From positions 4,643,244-4,707,243 of the forward strand of contig JAQFVV010012418.1 in the NCBI GenBank assembly GCA_028023455.1: a DNA stretch of 64,000 bases, written 5' to 3'. A program made the position numbers and the translations under genes. The stretch comes from Epiperipatus broadwayi. Lineage: Eukaryota; Onychophora; Udeonychophora; Euonychophora; Peripatidae. This document shows positions 46,766 through 59,344 of the stretch, piece after piece. The notes beneath the pieces are model-generated. The model was not told the origin of the DNA, made no database searches, and saw only the letters and a program-made list of their open reading frames with translations. Numbering within the stretch: position 1 is the stretch's first letter; every line of letters begins with the position of its first letter.

Positions 46766-49700
46766 TTGAAAAAATACAGACTTCGATTTGTAATATTATT
46801 AATATATATATATATAAAGAATTTGATTGACTAATAATGTTAGAATAAAATAATTAATATATCAGAAAAATATATAACTTTTGGCATCTAATAATAATCT
46901 TTTGGTTTTCAAAAAAATTTAATAAGATATTTGGATACTAAAATGTTATCTACATACTCATGTGGAAATTGCTTATTTATTACATATTAATATACATAAT
47001 CTGTCCACTTCTTAGTTAAGTATCAAAAGATCTCATCTATAATTATTATAGTGCTCCAAGCACAATCAATTTGGAAATACACTTTTAACAGAATTTTCTT
47101 TTATGAAGAACACTACACAAAGACAAAGGCCTATTGATATATAATTAGAATATGACATGATGAAAACACTTAAGCATTATGTAATTAATTTCATTCATAT
47201 TTCATAACAAAACAGAAAATCAAAAAGCAACTCATAATACCATTCAAAAAGTCATATAGCAACAAAACATTAATACAATTTAGAGAAAGAGTTCATCAAA
47301 GTAACTAAGAATGCATGAAATGTAAGGAAGGTAGTATTCAAGAAAGATTATCCATTGTATACATTTTCACTGAAATTAATGTTAGCAATGAACAATCAAA
47401 TGAAGTTACTAAAGATGAATCAGAATACCAAAACAAAGCAATCATGATCAAACTATAAATATATGAATTATGATTATAGTTTAATATCAATTTTATTTTT
47501 AATTCCTATAAGTAAAGAGCTTGTATAAAAATACTGAGCAAAATCTTGAGGATAAATCAGATATCATAAAGTTTAAAAATCCTGAAAAGCAATACAAGTC
47601 TTGAGCATTAATACAAATTTTAACTGCATTGGGCTTATTTTGGAAGGGGAACAAATGTGAGTCTTAGACATTTTCATAATATTAGTTACAAATATTTTTG
47701 CAAATGTATAAAATACACTTGCAAAGCTAATTAGCCATCACATAAATTCTGTCTTTAAAACATCATTTAACATTTTGTTATAGCAGATTATTCTATAATG
47801 TAAATTTTTTCATTTGCAATAGTTTAAAGAAATAAAAAAAAAAATGTAAGAAATATAATATGTGGACAAATATAAATCATAAACTACATAGTTAATGACT
47901 ATCAAATCTAAAGTCTTAATAAAACCATTAGTAAATCTATTTCCTAGTTGGAATCTCTAAAGATATTTGTTAATAGTTATGCTATCTAATAAAATAAAAA
48001 AATCCATATATTTTAAATAATTATAATAATGTAATTATTTAACATGAAACTCTTTTCATATACTAATGAAATACTCTGAAAAAACTTGAGCTGAGTCAAG
48101 CCATTATAAAAAGGTATACCGTATAGATATATTTTCATTTAATAGCTCTGAGTTAACTTTCGGCAAACTCTCACCAGAATCGTAGAGCAAAATTAATTAA
48201 CTAACTGTGCTGGGAGCAGAATGAATACATAGTTTATAAAATATTCAAATTATTACAATGTGAAATGTAAATTATAAATGTCAGATGTTCCATTTTTTTG
48301 AGTTTTTGACAAAGGGATGCAAAACTCTTTCCTGTTAAGTCAATGCTATTAAGTGAGAATATATCTATATGACTATACCTTTTCATAGTGGCTTAACTCT
48401 CGACTCAGTTCAAGTTTTTTTTGGAATAATTATGATAATAAATAAGAATATTAAAACAAATACCTCTTAAAGATCACAAAAAATTGTGAGCATATATTCT
48501 AGCACATGAATAGAGTACCAGAAAGTAAATGTGTGGGTGTAATCTACATAAAACAATACAAGTAGGTTTTTTTAAATCACCTTTTATTAAATCAAAATAA
48601 AATTACTAATTTTCCCCACTTTTTTTCAATGTATTTTTCTCCTTAATAATATCAAAGCAATAAACAGTTTCTTAAAATATAACAAAGTTAGTTCTGTCAT
48701 AAAAAAAAAGTTAAAAAGTATTTAAAAATATTGCATAGTCGTTTGCAAAATTAATAAAGTTGTACATGGAAGATTAAGTACACAGAACATTAACATATAT
48801 TAATTAAAAAAAAAACACAAAATGAGCACCAGAATCTATCAAATTTAGCCTGGCTTTTTTTAAAAATACATCAAAGTTGCATAAACTTTTTTTTAAAAAG
48901 CTATGCCTTCATCATTTCATTTGAATATTCATTTATGTCCATATATGTTTAAATGCATGTGTATCTTTCAAAAACCCTCCAGAATCTCTCATAGTAATGA
49001 GGACAAGAAAAGCACAACTGCCCAGGTAAAGAGGTGGTGCCAAATATACCATTCAACAATTCATAATTTAATGAAATCCTCCAAACATAGATGGCAAATA
49101 GATATTGAAATAATGATATTTCTGCAATATATGAGCCATAAATATTACTGTTATCTCTAAGAGTTGTTTTTGGTATTTGACTTGAACTTGTCTCATTATG
49201 CCAAACAGGAGACTATTCAAAATGTTCAATAGATAAAACCATTATTATAGCTCTGACTATATATCCAAATTTGATCCGATGTATTATATCTTCAGAGTCC
49301 AAATGAGCATTATTACTGATACAATAAAATATACAGTTTAAGTCCATGATCATTAGAAACAAGAATAAATCTATCCCACAATCCTCTGCCCTACTTAAAT
49401 GTTTCACAAACAGTATAAATACTAATCTCTTTCCTCAATTGAAAACAATTTTACTAGCTACCAAAGTAATTTCAAATATCAGATTGCAATGCTTTATAGA
49501 TAATGATGATTGATGTATACATTGCTACGAATTAATTACATTATATGAATCAATGATGCAGTAAGTAATTATACATACAATAAATATCATCATAGTGATG
49601 TTTAGATTTTTAACTGAAATAAAAACCTCTGATAAATATATAAATTATAATCTTAATTAATTTGGATATATGACTATTCAAATATTTAGCTAACAAAAAG

Positions 49701-51455
49701 ATAACCAATACTAAACAAATCTAAACTTATTTTAAGGAAATTAATCAAGCAGTAACTATCATTTCTTTCATTCTGTCTAATCTTTATTTATTTGATTTCT
49801 GTAATCCAAAATTCAGCATGTTTTGATACCCATTAAGTTCTCTACACTCTCAAACAGATTCTTAACCTTTGCTAACATTGTATTCCATTAATTGTTCCTT
49901 TTTTCTGCTAGTCATTATTCCTCGATTGAATTCTTTCTAAAATGCAAGGTAAATGATTCTATGTGAAAAATCATTCCCAAATTATATATGTGTGTAGATT
50001 CTCACTACACCCCCAAAATCCAGTCTTTCAATAACTCTCATTGTCATTTTTTATAAGTCTGCTTCTTTAAACCTGCTTCAACTGACAGAAATTTAAGTAA
50101 ATTTTACATGATATCTATCATGATTTTGCAGAAAAGAGCTAATATCTGGTTATGTCTCATGAAAATTCAGTGCACACTGCAAATAATCTCCATATTAAAT
50201 CAATCAATATTATTTTAGATGTACTAAAAATCTAAAAGAATGTAATTATCTCTGTGTTGAGGAACATCACGATTAAGAAAATTAAAATTTGCAAGTATAT
50301 TCTTTCTTTCACCATGTTGGTTTGTTAACAATTCTATTAGCAAATAAAATAGAATCAGCAATGATGAACTGATACCACATGAAGCAATATATTGATGTTA
50401 GATCAAATATAAAATATTAAACAACTAATATTTCATCTATGATAAGAAGTTTCTGATTGAAAATTAGTTTATTACAAACAAATATAACACTTTCTGCATA
50501 TTCTATCTCATCTCATATTTATAAGTAACTTCACTATGCTATATCACCATTATTTTTTAACTTCTCTGATCAGATATGTTAGGAAAATATTTAATAGATC
50601 CATTTTACCACTAATATAACCCTACTAATATAATCGTTAATTCAATAATCTTAGATATAAGTTTAAACTTTTATAACCCAAATTCAAATAAGTATAGTCA
50701 ATCACTTTAGACATCCTGGTTCTTAAAATCTTTGTAAGGATCACTTTAAAAAGACCAATTCATTTGTACTGCCTTAACTTCCTATGGTATACTACACTGT
50801 GAAAAGAAAAGAAATACTTCTAATGCAGTTTTTATTGATCAAGGTGCATTTTTGTAAACTGATGTAGTTGATTGATATTATTGTTACAGAATTTGAAGAA
50901 AGCATTTCCATCTAATTAAATGGTATCATTTATCCACATCTTTTTAATGCAGATGTGTAAGACATATTGTTAAAAATGACCAATCTAATCTTACGATTAT
51001 ATTAAAATTTATATGAGGACTTTTTTTTCATATATATTTACAAGAAGTATCTCCCAAAAATCTCCATTAGCATCATTATTAATTGCAATATAAATGATTA
51101 TACATTTACTAGAATATTTTACCAGTGAACACTGTCTGCATCTGAGTATTTGTGCAGGGGTCTCATTTCTTTATATTATCTTTCTAATCTTTCAAAAAGT
51201 GTCTAATATATCCAAGGTCATTAGCATTATCAAATAATTGCAACAGCAAACTGGATAAACCTTTCAATAATAAAATCATGTCTACAAAAAAAAAAAAACA
51301 TTATTAATTTCAGTAGCTCTTAAATCTTCTTATATATTATCCTAAATACAATTAAGCTCAACCTGAGAATAGAATTTAATAAAGTCTAAGTGATAAAATC
51401 CACATCAAGCACAAATGCTTACAGAACATGAGCCAAAATTTCCAATACATTAAGT
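46766..51455. other. Unassigned stretch with scattered LINE remains
   Basis: About 47830-48000 (+) matches the 3' tail of the LINE relic at 23600-23750, including a shared GGAATCTCTAAAGA/GGAATCTCTACAGA block. Elsewhere no gene is supported. 48903-49160 is an 85-codon open frame without recognisable domain. Confidence 0.4.
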
Positions 51456-51720
51456 CCATGGAGGTAATCAAGAGTAACTTATTGCAATTGCTATCATGTG
51501 CTCCTATTGCCAAAGGTGTTCTCATTTTTTTCACTTTATAAATGATATGTCCTTCAAATCAAAATTACTATCAGTAATCCTTTGTGTGCATATACCTCAC
51601 TCCAGTCACATTTTTCTTAGTGACTTTATTATTGCAGTTAGGAAATTGCTCAATAATTTAGATAATGGCAACTTGATATTCACATTCTCTCAATAGGTGC
51701 ACAACAAAAAGTATAAAATC
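51456..51720 (+). pseudogene. LINE reverse transcriptase fragment
   Basis: A phrase LLSCAPIAKGVLIFFTL, then after a frame change INDMSFKSKLLSVILC, matches in layout the SGVPQGS...LLF-INDM motif B region of CR1-type LINEs. Open frame 51496-51696. The expected YADD reads differently. Short and decayed. Confidence 0.4.
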
Positions 51721-53056
51721 AATCTCAAAATCTATCCTCCTTGTCTTAGGAGGAGTACATTCCATAAAAAAATATACTAACCAGTTTTAATTAAAGTTCC
51801 TTTTTTAATAATCTCTATTTACTTCAATCCAACATAAACTTTCCTAAAAGCCAAATTCAAATTTTATTTAAAAGCATGATAACTGAGTAGGGATTTCTAA
51901 ATCTTGGATCATGCTACAAACAGGATTATTTTGAATCTCGCAATTTGTCCACATTTTAAAATTTATATAGTTTGATTACTATGGGAAGTTTTTTATATAT
52001 GTGAATATGTATGTTTGATCAAAAAAGTGCTACAAATTGAAATGTAATGATGAAACATGATGCAAAGTTTATGAGAATGGCACTAAGTAACTTCAAATTA
52101 AAATAAACTGCATTAATCAGCCTCCATTGTAACATGAGCTACAGGATGCAGTATAACCCCCCCCTCCCACAAACAAATTATAAGTAAATATAGTAATTAC
52201 CATGACATGCATCTGCAACTCTCTTGAAAGTCTTTCCATAATACTAAACCTTAAAATTAGTTTCAAAATTAAGAAAATTAAATAAGACAAACATTCATTG
52301 CTTGCTCTATGCAGTTTGGTGCAAAAATAGAATTAGAAAACTCGGTATTCTTTTTTAGATTAATTCTTAGTTGAATAAAGTAGATACAAATCTTACTTTG
52401 GTCAAACAATGCAACTGTTGTACTCAACTGCCACTTAGATGCTTGAATATCACATTGAGATCTAAAGCAACTAGCTAGATCATTATTTATTTTTTAGTGA
52501 TTTTTTATAAAAATTCTTCAGCAACTAGATCTAGAAAAACTTTCAAAGTCACTGCAGATGTAGAAAAACAAAATCCTTTTATCACGATTGTAAACATTTT
52601 CTTTACATAGATATTTTTTGCAGTTAAAAGAAATAATGAAGATTTTTCTTAAGTATACATATGTAATAAAGAGTGCTAGGATGTCCTCTATTTTTCTAAA
52701 TATGAAACTAAGATATATTAGACCTTAATAATTATTTTTATATATTTATAAGTTAATTAAAAAATATATTTAAGAGTAGCATAATATAACTGGAGAAATG
52801 TTATTGCAATCTAAATAAAATTAAAAAAAGATCTTAAATGTATTTGTTACTATTAGAAGTATTAACTGATATATTTAAATGTTTGTAACTGTTTCACTAC
52901 ATGATAGAGTACAAGCAAAAAAAAAAAAATTCCATTCTTTCATTACTTCTTAAAATAATCTTCTAAGCTTCTAAGAGACCCTCAACTAATGACAACAATT
53001 TACGCACTTCTGACATTGTAGTGTAATACTGCATAAATCAAAATCTGAGTACAGTT
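51721..53056. other. Unassigned stretch downstream of the COASY terminal exon
   Basis: Downstream flank of the minus-strand gene; its 3'UTR may run into this stretch. An AATAAA on the minus strand lies near 52487. A C-run with CCCCCCCTCCC lies near 52157. Confidence 0.4.
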
Positions 53057-53062
53057 TTTAAT
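53057..53062 (-). terminator. Candidate polyadenylation signal of COASY
   Basis: ATTAAA on the minus strand, about 97 bases after the stop codon. This is a common variant signal, but such AT-rich hexamers are frequent here. Confidence 0.3.
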
Positions 53063-53158
53063 AAATCTTGTTACGTTTTTGTTAAAAGATTCCACAATAA
53101 AATCTCAACAATGGCAGAATGTTGAGTATTTATAAACTGAAATATAAAAACTACTTTT

Positions 53159-53221
53159 TCACAAATGAGATTGGGTGTCACAATTAAGGCGAGGTTGAAG
53201 AGCTTCCCAAGCTTTCTCAAC
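53159..53221 (-). CDS. COASY: COASY terminal coding exon
   Basis: On the minus strand, after the acceptor TTTTTGATTTTTTAG, 20 codons starting VEKAWEALQPRL run to a TGA at 53161-53159. The VEKAWxLLQ phrase is the end of the dephospho-CoA kinase domain of animal CoA synthase, where it directly follows the residues coded by the exon at 62066-62212; phases agree (both 0). Dephospho-CoA kinase adds the 3' phosphate in the last step of CoA synthesis; the animal enzyme is fused to phosphopantetheine adenylyltransferase. The final NCDTQSHL tail is lineage-specific. Identity rests on the joint reading of both exons. Confidence 0.82.
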   Translation of the reverse strand, partial: VEKAWEALQPRLNCDTQSHL

Positions 53222-53584
53222 CTAAAAAATCAAAAACAAAATTACACATAAATATTAACGTAATAAGTTTATAAGTATATTATATATATAATAAATAATT
53301 TAGCAATTTATACATATGTAATCATAAGGAAGGAAATTAGTCTTCACACATGCGCTATTAAATTGATATTAAATTTACACACAGTGATCTATCAACAAAT
53401 GTTTTAAGAGCATAAGAGAATCACTTATGCTTAGAACTATTCTTATATAAATGAACTCTTAAGGATTGTGCTTAAATCAGGACTTGATCTTACTGTGAGC
53501 CTGATATTCCAATGGACAAAATATTTATATAAATTTAGTTTATATATCACAGGGAAGAGAAAGTTTTTCATTTTTTAACATATA

Positions 53585-54005
53585 TGTTCACTAGAGGGAG
53601 CTTACCAATAGTCCCGATCAAGCTTTAATTTATAAATGCTGAAAGAGAAAGAATTCAAAATCTCTATTGGAAAGTCCTAATCCCCAGACCAATTGGTTTC
53701 GAGCTTATGGCCCACCTCATTGAGGAGCTAGAACTCCAGACACTAAATCCAGAATACCAACTCAAAAGTTAGCACTTATCTAATACATTACTATCAATTT
53801 GGAAACCTGAATTTTTCAGACACGTAAATGTCTTCAAATCTAGCTTTACAAACTAGATAGCTATATGGGTCTGAACTCAGTTCAGTTTCACCATATATTA
53901 ATAGCCTCAGCAATATAACATCACAAAAGCCTTCAAGGACACATTTATAATAATTAATAAAATAAGACACAAATTGTATAATATGCTTTTAAGCTTGTAT
54001 TAAAA
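53585..54005 (-). repeat. Repeat Q, unit A1
   Basis: A full unit of about 421 bp in minus orientation, from TGTTCACTAGAGGG to the next copy of that string at 54006. Inside are the hammerhead-like motif (53681-53726) and a GAACTCAGTTCAG block also found in family P. Located in the COASY intron. Confidence 0.8.
53681..53726 (-). ncRNA. Hammerhead-like motif, family Q, unit A1
   Basis: Stem I TCCTCA/TGGGGA, GAAA box, loop CATAA and helix III ACC-AATT-GGT are kept, with GTC at the cut site. The 5' core reads ATGAGGT, with C3 and A9 off consensus. Inactive as read. Confidence 0.6.
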
Positions 54006-54198
54006 TGTTCACTAGAGGGAGCTTACCAATAGCCCTGATCAAGCTTTAATTTATAAGTGCCGAAAAAAAAAGAATTCAAAATCTCTAACAGAAAGTCCTC
54101 AATCCCCAGACCAATTGGATCGAGCTTATGACTCACCTCAGTGAGGAGCTAGGACTCCAGACACTAGATTCAAAATACCAACTCAAAAGTCAGCACTT
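54006..54198 (-). repeat. Repeat Q, unit A2, truncated
   Basis: A second minus-orientation unit, tandem with A1, cut off after about 193 bp where it meets unit B1 in opposite orientation. Confidence 0.8.
54103..54147 (-). ncRNA. Hammerhead-like motif, family Q, unit A2
   Basis: Core CTGAGGT; stem II GAGT/GCTC with loop CATAA. The GAAA box has mutated to GATC. Stem I is intact. Inactive as read. Confidence 0.55.
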
Positions 54199-54559
54199 AC
54201 ACAATTTGTCGTTTTATTAATTATTGTAAGTGTACCCTTGAAGGCTTTTCCACTGTTATATTGCTGAGGCTATTAATATATGGTGAAACTGAACTGAGTT
54301 CAGACCCATATAGCTATCTGGTTTGTAAAACTGGATTTGAAGACATTTACTTGTCTGAAAAATCCAGGTTTTCAAATTGATAGTCCTAGCTCCTCACTAA
54401 GGTCAGCCATAAGCTCGAAACCAAATTGGTCTGGGGATGAGGACTTTCCGATAGAGATTTTGAATTCTTTCTCTTTCGGCACTTATAAATTAAAGCTTGA
54501 TAGGGACTATTGGTAAGCTCCTTCTAGTGAACATTTTAATACAAGGTTAAAAGCAAGTT
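54199..54559 (+). repeat. Repeat Q, unit B1, internal deletion
   Basis: Starts ACACAATTTG; 361 bp, about 50 bp shorter than B2 through loss of the segment before the hammerhead. Plus orientation, so A2/B1 form a head-to-head junction. Confidence 0.8.
54391..54437 (+). ncRNA. Hammerhead-like motif, family Q, unit B1
   Basis: Stem I TCCTCA (54391-54396) / TGGGGA (54432-54437). The core reads CTAAGGT (G5 and A9 off consensus), followed by GAAA. Helix III has one extra A in its loop. Confidence 0.6.
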
Positions 54560-54968
54560 ACACAATTTGTGTCTTGTTTTATTAATTATTATAAGTGTAT
54601 CTTGAAGGTTTTGCAATGTTATATTGCTGAGGCTATTAATATATGGTGAAATTGAAGCCCATATAGCTATCTGGCTTGTAAGGCTGGATTTGAAGACATT
54701 TACGTGTTTGAAAAATTCAGGTTTTCAAATTGATAGTAACATATTAGAAAAGTGCTGACTTTTGAGATGGTATTTTGGATCTAGTGTCTGGAATCCTAGC
54801 TCCTCACTGAGGTAAGCCATAAGCTCGAAACCAATTGGTCTGTGGATGAGGACTTTCCGATAGAGACTTTTAATTCTTTGTCTTTCGGCATTTATAAATT
54901 AAAGCTTGATCAGGGCTACTGGTAAGCTCCCTCTAGTGAACATTTTAATACAAACTTAAAAGCAACTT
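54560..54968 (+). repeat. Repeat Q, unit B2, full length
   Basis: A 409-bp unit, the best preserved B copy, from ACACAATTTG to the same string at 54969. It has the block order shared with family P: GAGGCTATTAATATATGG, the CCCATATAGCTAT block, the hammerhead, then CTAGTGAACATT. Confidence 0.85.
54801..54846 (+). ncRNA. Hammerhead-like motif, family Q, unit B2
   Basis: Stem I TCCTCA (54801-54806) / TGTGGA (54841-54846), one mismatch. Core CTGAGGT (54807-54813), stem II around loop CATAA, GAAA (54827-54830), helix III ACC-AATT-GGT, cut predicted after C54840. Only A9 (U here) departs from the core consensus. Confidence 0.65.
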
Positions 54969-55072
54969 ACACAATTTGTGTCGTTTTATTTGTACCCTTA
55001 AAGGCTTTTTCAATGTGATATTGCTGAGGCTATTAATATATGGTGAAACCGAACTGAGTTCAGACCCATATA
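54969..55072 (+). repeat. Repeat Q, unit B3, left part
   Basis: The first 104 bases of the third plus-orientation unit, interrupted by the MITE at 55073. It continues at 56737. Confidence 0.85.
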
Positions 55073-56736
55073 CACCTGGGTCTCGTTTTATGCGGATTAT
55101 TTTAATGTGATTTTGAAGTTATGTGATTCATGTTTCTTCTTAATATCTTTCATATTTCATTATATTTATTAGATATCAAGAAATTTAAATTATTAATAAC
55201 TTATTTTGACTTGACGCATGCTCAATTGCTTGAAAGGCTGATATTTGAATGTAATATAATTGTAAACATGGCGCTAGATAAAATAATTGCTTATTTACTC
55301 ATAATTAAGTTTCAGTAAGAATGACATTTAGTAAATTCTAAGCAATTTCACCGACGTCATTCAGTCAAAAAACATCGTAAATAGTAATTTAAAGTGAGAA
55401 TTCTACTCACGCTCTCTTCAACAGTTCTTCACATTTGCTCATATAAAAGAATTTGAGTTGTAGGAATAAGAGGATCCTTTTTATTCCTGCATAAATACCA
55501 TATCTTGGATTGAAGAGGAAAGTATTCATTTATTTAACACTCTCAAAAGGCGCGTGCTCAATTAGCTTGAAAGGCTGATATTTGAATGTAATATAATTGT
55601 AAACACGGTGCTAGATAAAATAATTGCTTATTTACTCATAATTAAGTTTCAGTAAGAATGACGTTTAGTAAATTCTAAGCAATTTCACCGACGTCATTCA
55701 GTCAAAAAACATCGTAAATAGTAATTTAAAGTGAGAATTCTACTCACGCTCTCCTCAACAGTTCTTCAGATTTGCTCATATAAAAGAATTTGAGTCGTAG
55801 GAATAAGAGGATCCTTTTTATTTCTGCATAAATACCATATCTTGGATTGAAGAGGAAAGTATTCATTTATTTAACACTCTCAAAAGGCGCATGCTCAAAT
55901 AGCTTGAAAGGCTGATATTTGAATGTAAAAATATAATGTTATATTAGTAGCTAACATGAATATGACCTGAAGCTGTATTTAGAAACTTAGTTTCTATGTA
56001 AATAACCTACTTATACTAATGAGTAAATAATAATAATAGATTTATACTTACATATAAAAATATCGCAATAAATATTCAAAAAATTTAAACTTTTAAAACG
56101 TATTTTGTTATATATAACAGAAATAAATAATCTTTTAGATTTTTAAAATAAAAAACGAAGATTTTATAAACTGAAAATAATCTTTCTAATGATAATCTTT
56201 TTGTTTTGATTGCTATTTCATTTTTGTAATATAGAAACAGAAAACCATTAACACAACACAAGACTGAAACTGGCGCTAGTTATACATCACATCACGAATA
56301 AAAATAAAGTGGCTAACAGGTTTCTCTGAGCATAATTGCTGGGAGATTCTTGACTGCGTTTAAGGAGAAGCCACAATACATCACATCATATCTGATTTCT
56401 TAACAGTTTACAAACGAACGCTAGCGTTAATGATTAAAATATGTATGAAAAATGTAAAATTAAATACTGTAGTTAATAAAAAACGTAAAAAAAGTTTGTC
56501 TTGTATTAATTTTTTTCAAATATTTGAAATTTTTTATTAGTCATACTTTATTTGCTTATTTTTTTAATGCGAATTTTAAAGTAATTTTTCCTTGTTGCTT
56601 TGCTTTTATGTGAATTCTGAAAATTACAGACCATATCCCCCATTTTCAAGGTAAGTTAAGTCTAATTTTATGCGATTTTTTTTTTAATGTGGGTTTTCTG
56701 TGGAACCTATCTACCACATAAAATGAGACCCAGGTG
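55073..56736. mobile_element. pogo/Tigger-like MITE inserted in repeat Q
   Basis: The termini CACCTGGGTCTC (55073-55084) and its reverse complement (56725-56736) begin inverted repeats of 23 bp with two differences, both CpG-type changes. TA is duplicated at 55071-55072 and 56737-56738, and the flanking Q unit reads through when the insert is removed. TA targeting and the TTTTATG-rich ends suggest a Tc1/mariner-superfamily, pogo-like MITE. No transposase is seen in 1664 bp. The inside has a 336-bp tandem repeat. Insertion post-dates the Q array. Confidence 0.9.
55215..55930. repeat. 336-bp tandem duplication inside the MITE
   Basis: Unit 1 is 55215-55550, unit 2 is 55551-55887, and the first 40 or so bases repeat again from 55888. 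The two full units differ at only a few sites, including GCATGC/GCGTGC at the start. Each contains TCACCGACGTCATTCAGTC, with the palindrome GACGTC. Confidence 0.93.
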
Positions 56737-57025
56737 TAGTTATCTAGTTAGTAAGGCTGAATTTGAAGACATTTATGTGTCTGAAAAATTCAGGTTTTCA
56801 AATTGATAGTAATGTATTAGATAAGTGCTGACTTTTGAGTTGGTATTTTGGATCTAGAGTCTGGAATCCTAGCTCCTCACTGAGGTGAGCCATAAGCTTG
56901 GAACCAATTAGTCTGGGGATGAGGACTTTGCGATAGAGATTTTAAATTCTTTCTCATTGATAAGCTTCGTCTAGTGAACATTTTAATACAAGCTTAAAAG
57001 CAATTAGACAATTTACATTGTTTTA
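56737..57025 (+). repeat. Repeat Q, unit B3, right part
   Basis: Continuation of B3 after the MITE, from GTTATCTAG through the hammerhead to GTGAACATTTTAATACAAGC. A TA microsatellite follows. Confidence 0.85.
56874..56919 (+). ncRNA. Hammerhead-like motif, family Q, unit B3
   Basis: Stem I TCCTCA (56874-56879) / TGGGGA (56914-56919). Core CTGAGGT, stem II GAGC/GCTT, GAAA changed to GGAA, helix III with one change, GTC at the cut site (56911-56913). Confidence 0.6.
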
Positions 57026-59344
57026 TTAATTATTATATATATATATATATGAGCATATATGTGAGAAACATTATGCATGTATAAAGGTGCGTATCAAATA
57101 TTAATTGTATTTCATTGTAATTAGGAAATTCCCAATTTAATTATTTTTATGAAATTGACAGTCTCCCAAGCCACAGAAAATTCAAACTTATTGGTTTCCA
57201 GAACATTTTATATTCCTAAAAATGTTAACAAATTCTAAAGAACTATCTCATAATGTTACCTTTTTTTTATTTATTTATTTTAAAAACAGTAATTTATCAT
57301 TACATAGAAATGTTGAGAACATATATGCAGTATTATAAAATGTTTACATATTCAACTGTTAATAATGTAAAATAGACCAAAAGTTACTTTATCCTAAAAT
57401 TGTTTTTTTGTTTATGTTTCTTTAAAATTTAGCTTATAAATATTCAATTTCTTTATTTTTTATAATTTCAGATTATAAAAAATTAACAATAAGATAGCTT
57501 TTTACTCATATTGTATTAATTATTAACATAGTTATGAGTAATTTAATTTACAAGTTTACATAATTGTAATCAAATCATTCAAACAAATGCCTTAATACTT
57601 TATTTATTCAGCCATTTATGAACAAGGATATTTTTAATTAAATATAATCACTGTTATTCAGTTCTTATTAACTGAATAATTTGATCAAATTAATAGTAGA
57701 ATTACTTTTTACACAAAAATCTGAAATAACTTGGTATTGTGATATTTCATATAAATGAAATCACTAAGAAATCCAATTATCTATTCTTTGTTTTATATTA
57801 TACTCATTTCTAGTTAATCTATTTCAATTCTTCCTCTTTACACTATTAATGAACAGGTTAATCCCATAAAATTTTCACTTTCAATTATGACATATAAAGT
57901 TGATCTGACGATTCTCTACAGTTATTTCACAGTCAAAATCTCCATAATTTTCCAACAGCGAATTATTTTTATGACAACTAGCTAATAGGGATTATAAAAA
58001 TTTTGACCAAAGATAGTGAATGATTTTATACAAAAAATTCTCAATGAAAAATACAATATATAAAAAATTTAATGTTACTCTTACACTCCATTAGTCAAGA
58101 TTTTCTTCATGTTGAAGAGGTTAGGATCAACCAAGACCATTTCATTTGCCTCATTATTTATCCTTATAAATTTGAGGGAAAAAATCTTGAAACCCCCCTC
58201 CCCCCAAAAAAAAATCATAAAAAATATAATAATTAATCTTTGAAACAGTACGATTAAAATGTTACCCTAGACAGTATACCAAAATATAATTCAATGTAGT
58301 GCTAAACATTTCTGGTTGCATATGTGAGAAAGTAATCTATATAAACTGAACATCAATTTCACTACATTCAATAGAAACTGGAAATAGAAAGAGCAATGAT
58401 CTAATAGAAGAAAGATACCATGGTAATGATTTCATCATTGAAACTAAAGATTCTGTAATTTTGAAGAAATTACTGATTAAAGAAAATCAACCATGTCGAG
58501 ATGAATCATTCACAAAAATAAAGATATTAATTCATAAGAATAATACAAGAGTTGTTACTGTCTCACATGAAGCATTAATCTGTATAACAAAAGTGTGAGA
58601 AGAAAGATGAACTTGTGTGGTCTCTCAGAAAATGTTACATACCGAGAAATTTAAATTAAATTTTTTTATTGATGTTTCCTTTTAATATTGATAATAAAGT
58701 AGCAAGATTTAAATTATTCCCTAATATAAACTTAATCAGTTGAGTGAGCACTTAAATATTATATAGACAGTAATATATAATTTATCTAAGTAAAATGAAC
58801 TCGAAGTGGTTTTGACATTTAAATGCGTTAAATCTTCAATATTTTTTTCCAGACTTTTGTTATGGATATCTTCGCTTGAAGTAAGGTTGAGATTTCTGAT
58901 TACTCTACAAAACTAGTATAAAAACAATGATCTTTAGAATTTGAAGTATTAAATAAATATATTTTCATTTGATCTTTTTCTATCCAAAATGATCTTAATA
59001 ATAAAATTATACAAAACATTACTATATATGTGTGTGCAGAAAGGAATTTGCTGATAACTGAAAGGAGACTCTTTGATTCCACTTGGAGCCTTAAAGGAAC
59101 CTAGCAGGGTCCATTCCATAATTTCTTGTTGTTGCAACTGTTATTACTATGTGATTATTCATGTAGTATACGAACATGTATGAGCTGCTCAGCTAATATG
59201 ATAAGTTTATTGACTTTTAACTCTGCATTTAAGATCAAGAAACACCATGGTTTTACCTGATAGTTCTTAACTGAAATATGAGTTAAATTTTCTTGAAAGC
59301 AGAATGAATGTGTGTGTGAATGAATTATTTTTTTTCTAATAGAT
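57026..59344. other. COASY intron, unassigned part
   Basis: Intron sequence between the two COASY exons, with a TA tract near 57035-57050 and a C-run near 58195-58206. No further exon or element recognised. Confidence 0.5.

Noticed and set aside
48903-49160. An 85-codon frame with an internal CAG/GTAAAG donor
   Set aside because: No acceptor-bounded exon, no homology recognised, and a composition like the surroundings.
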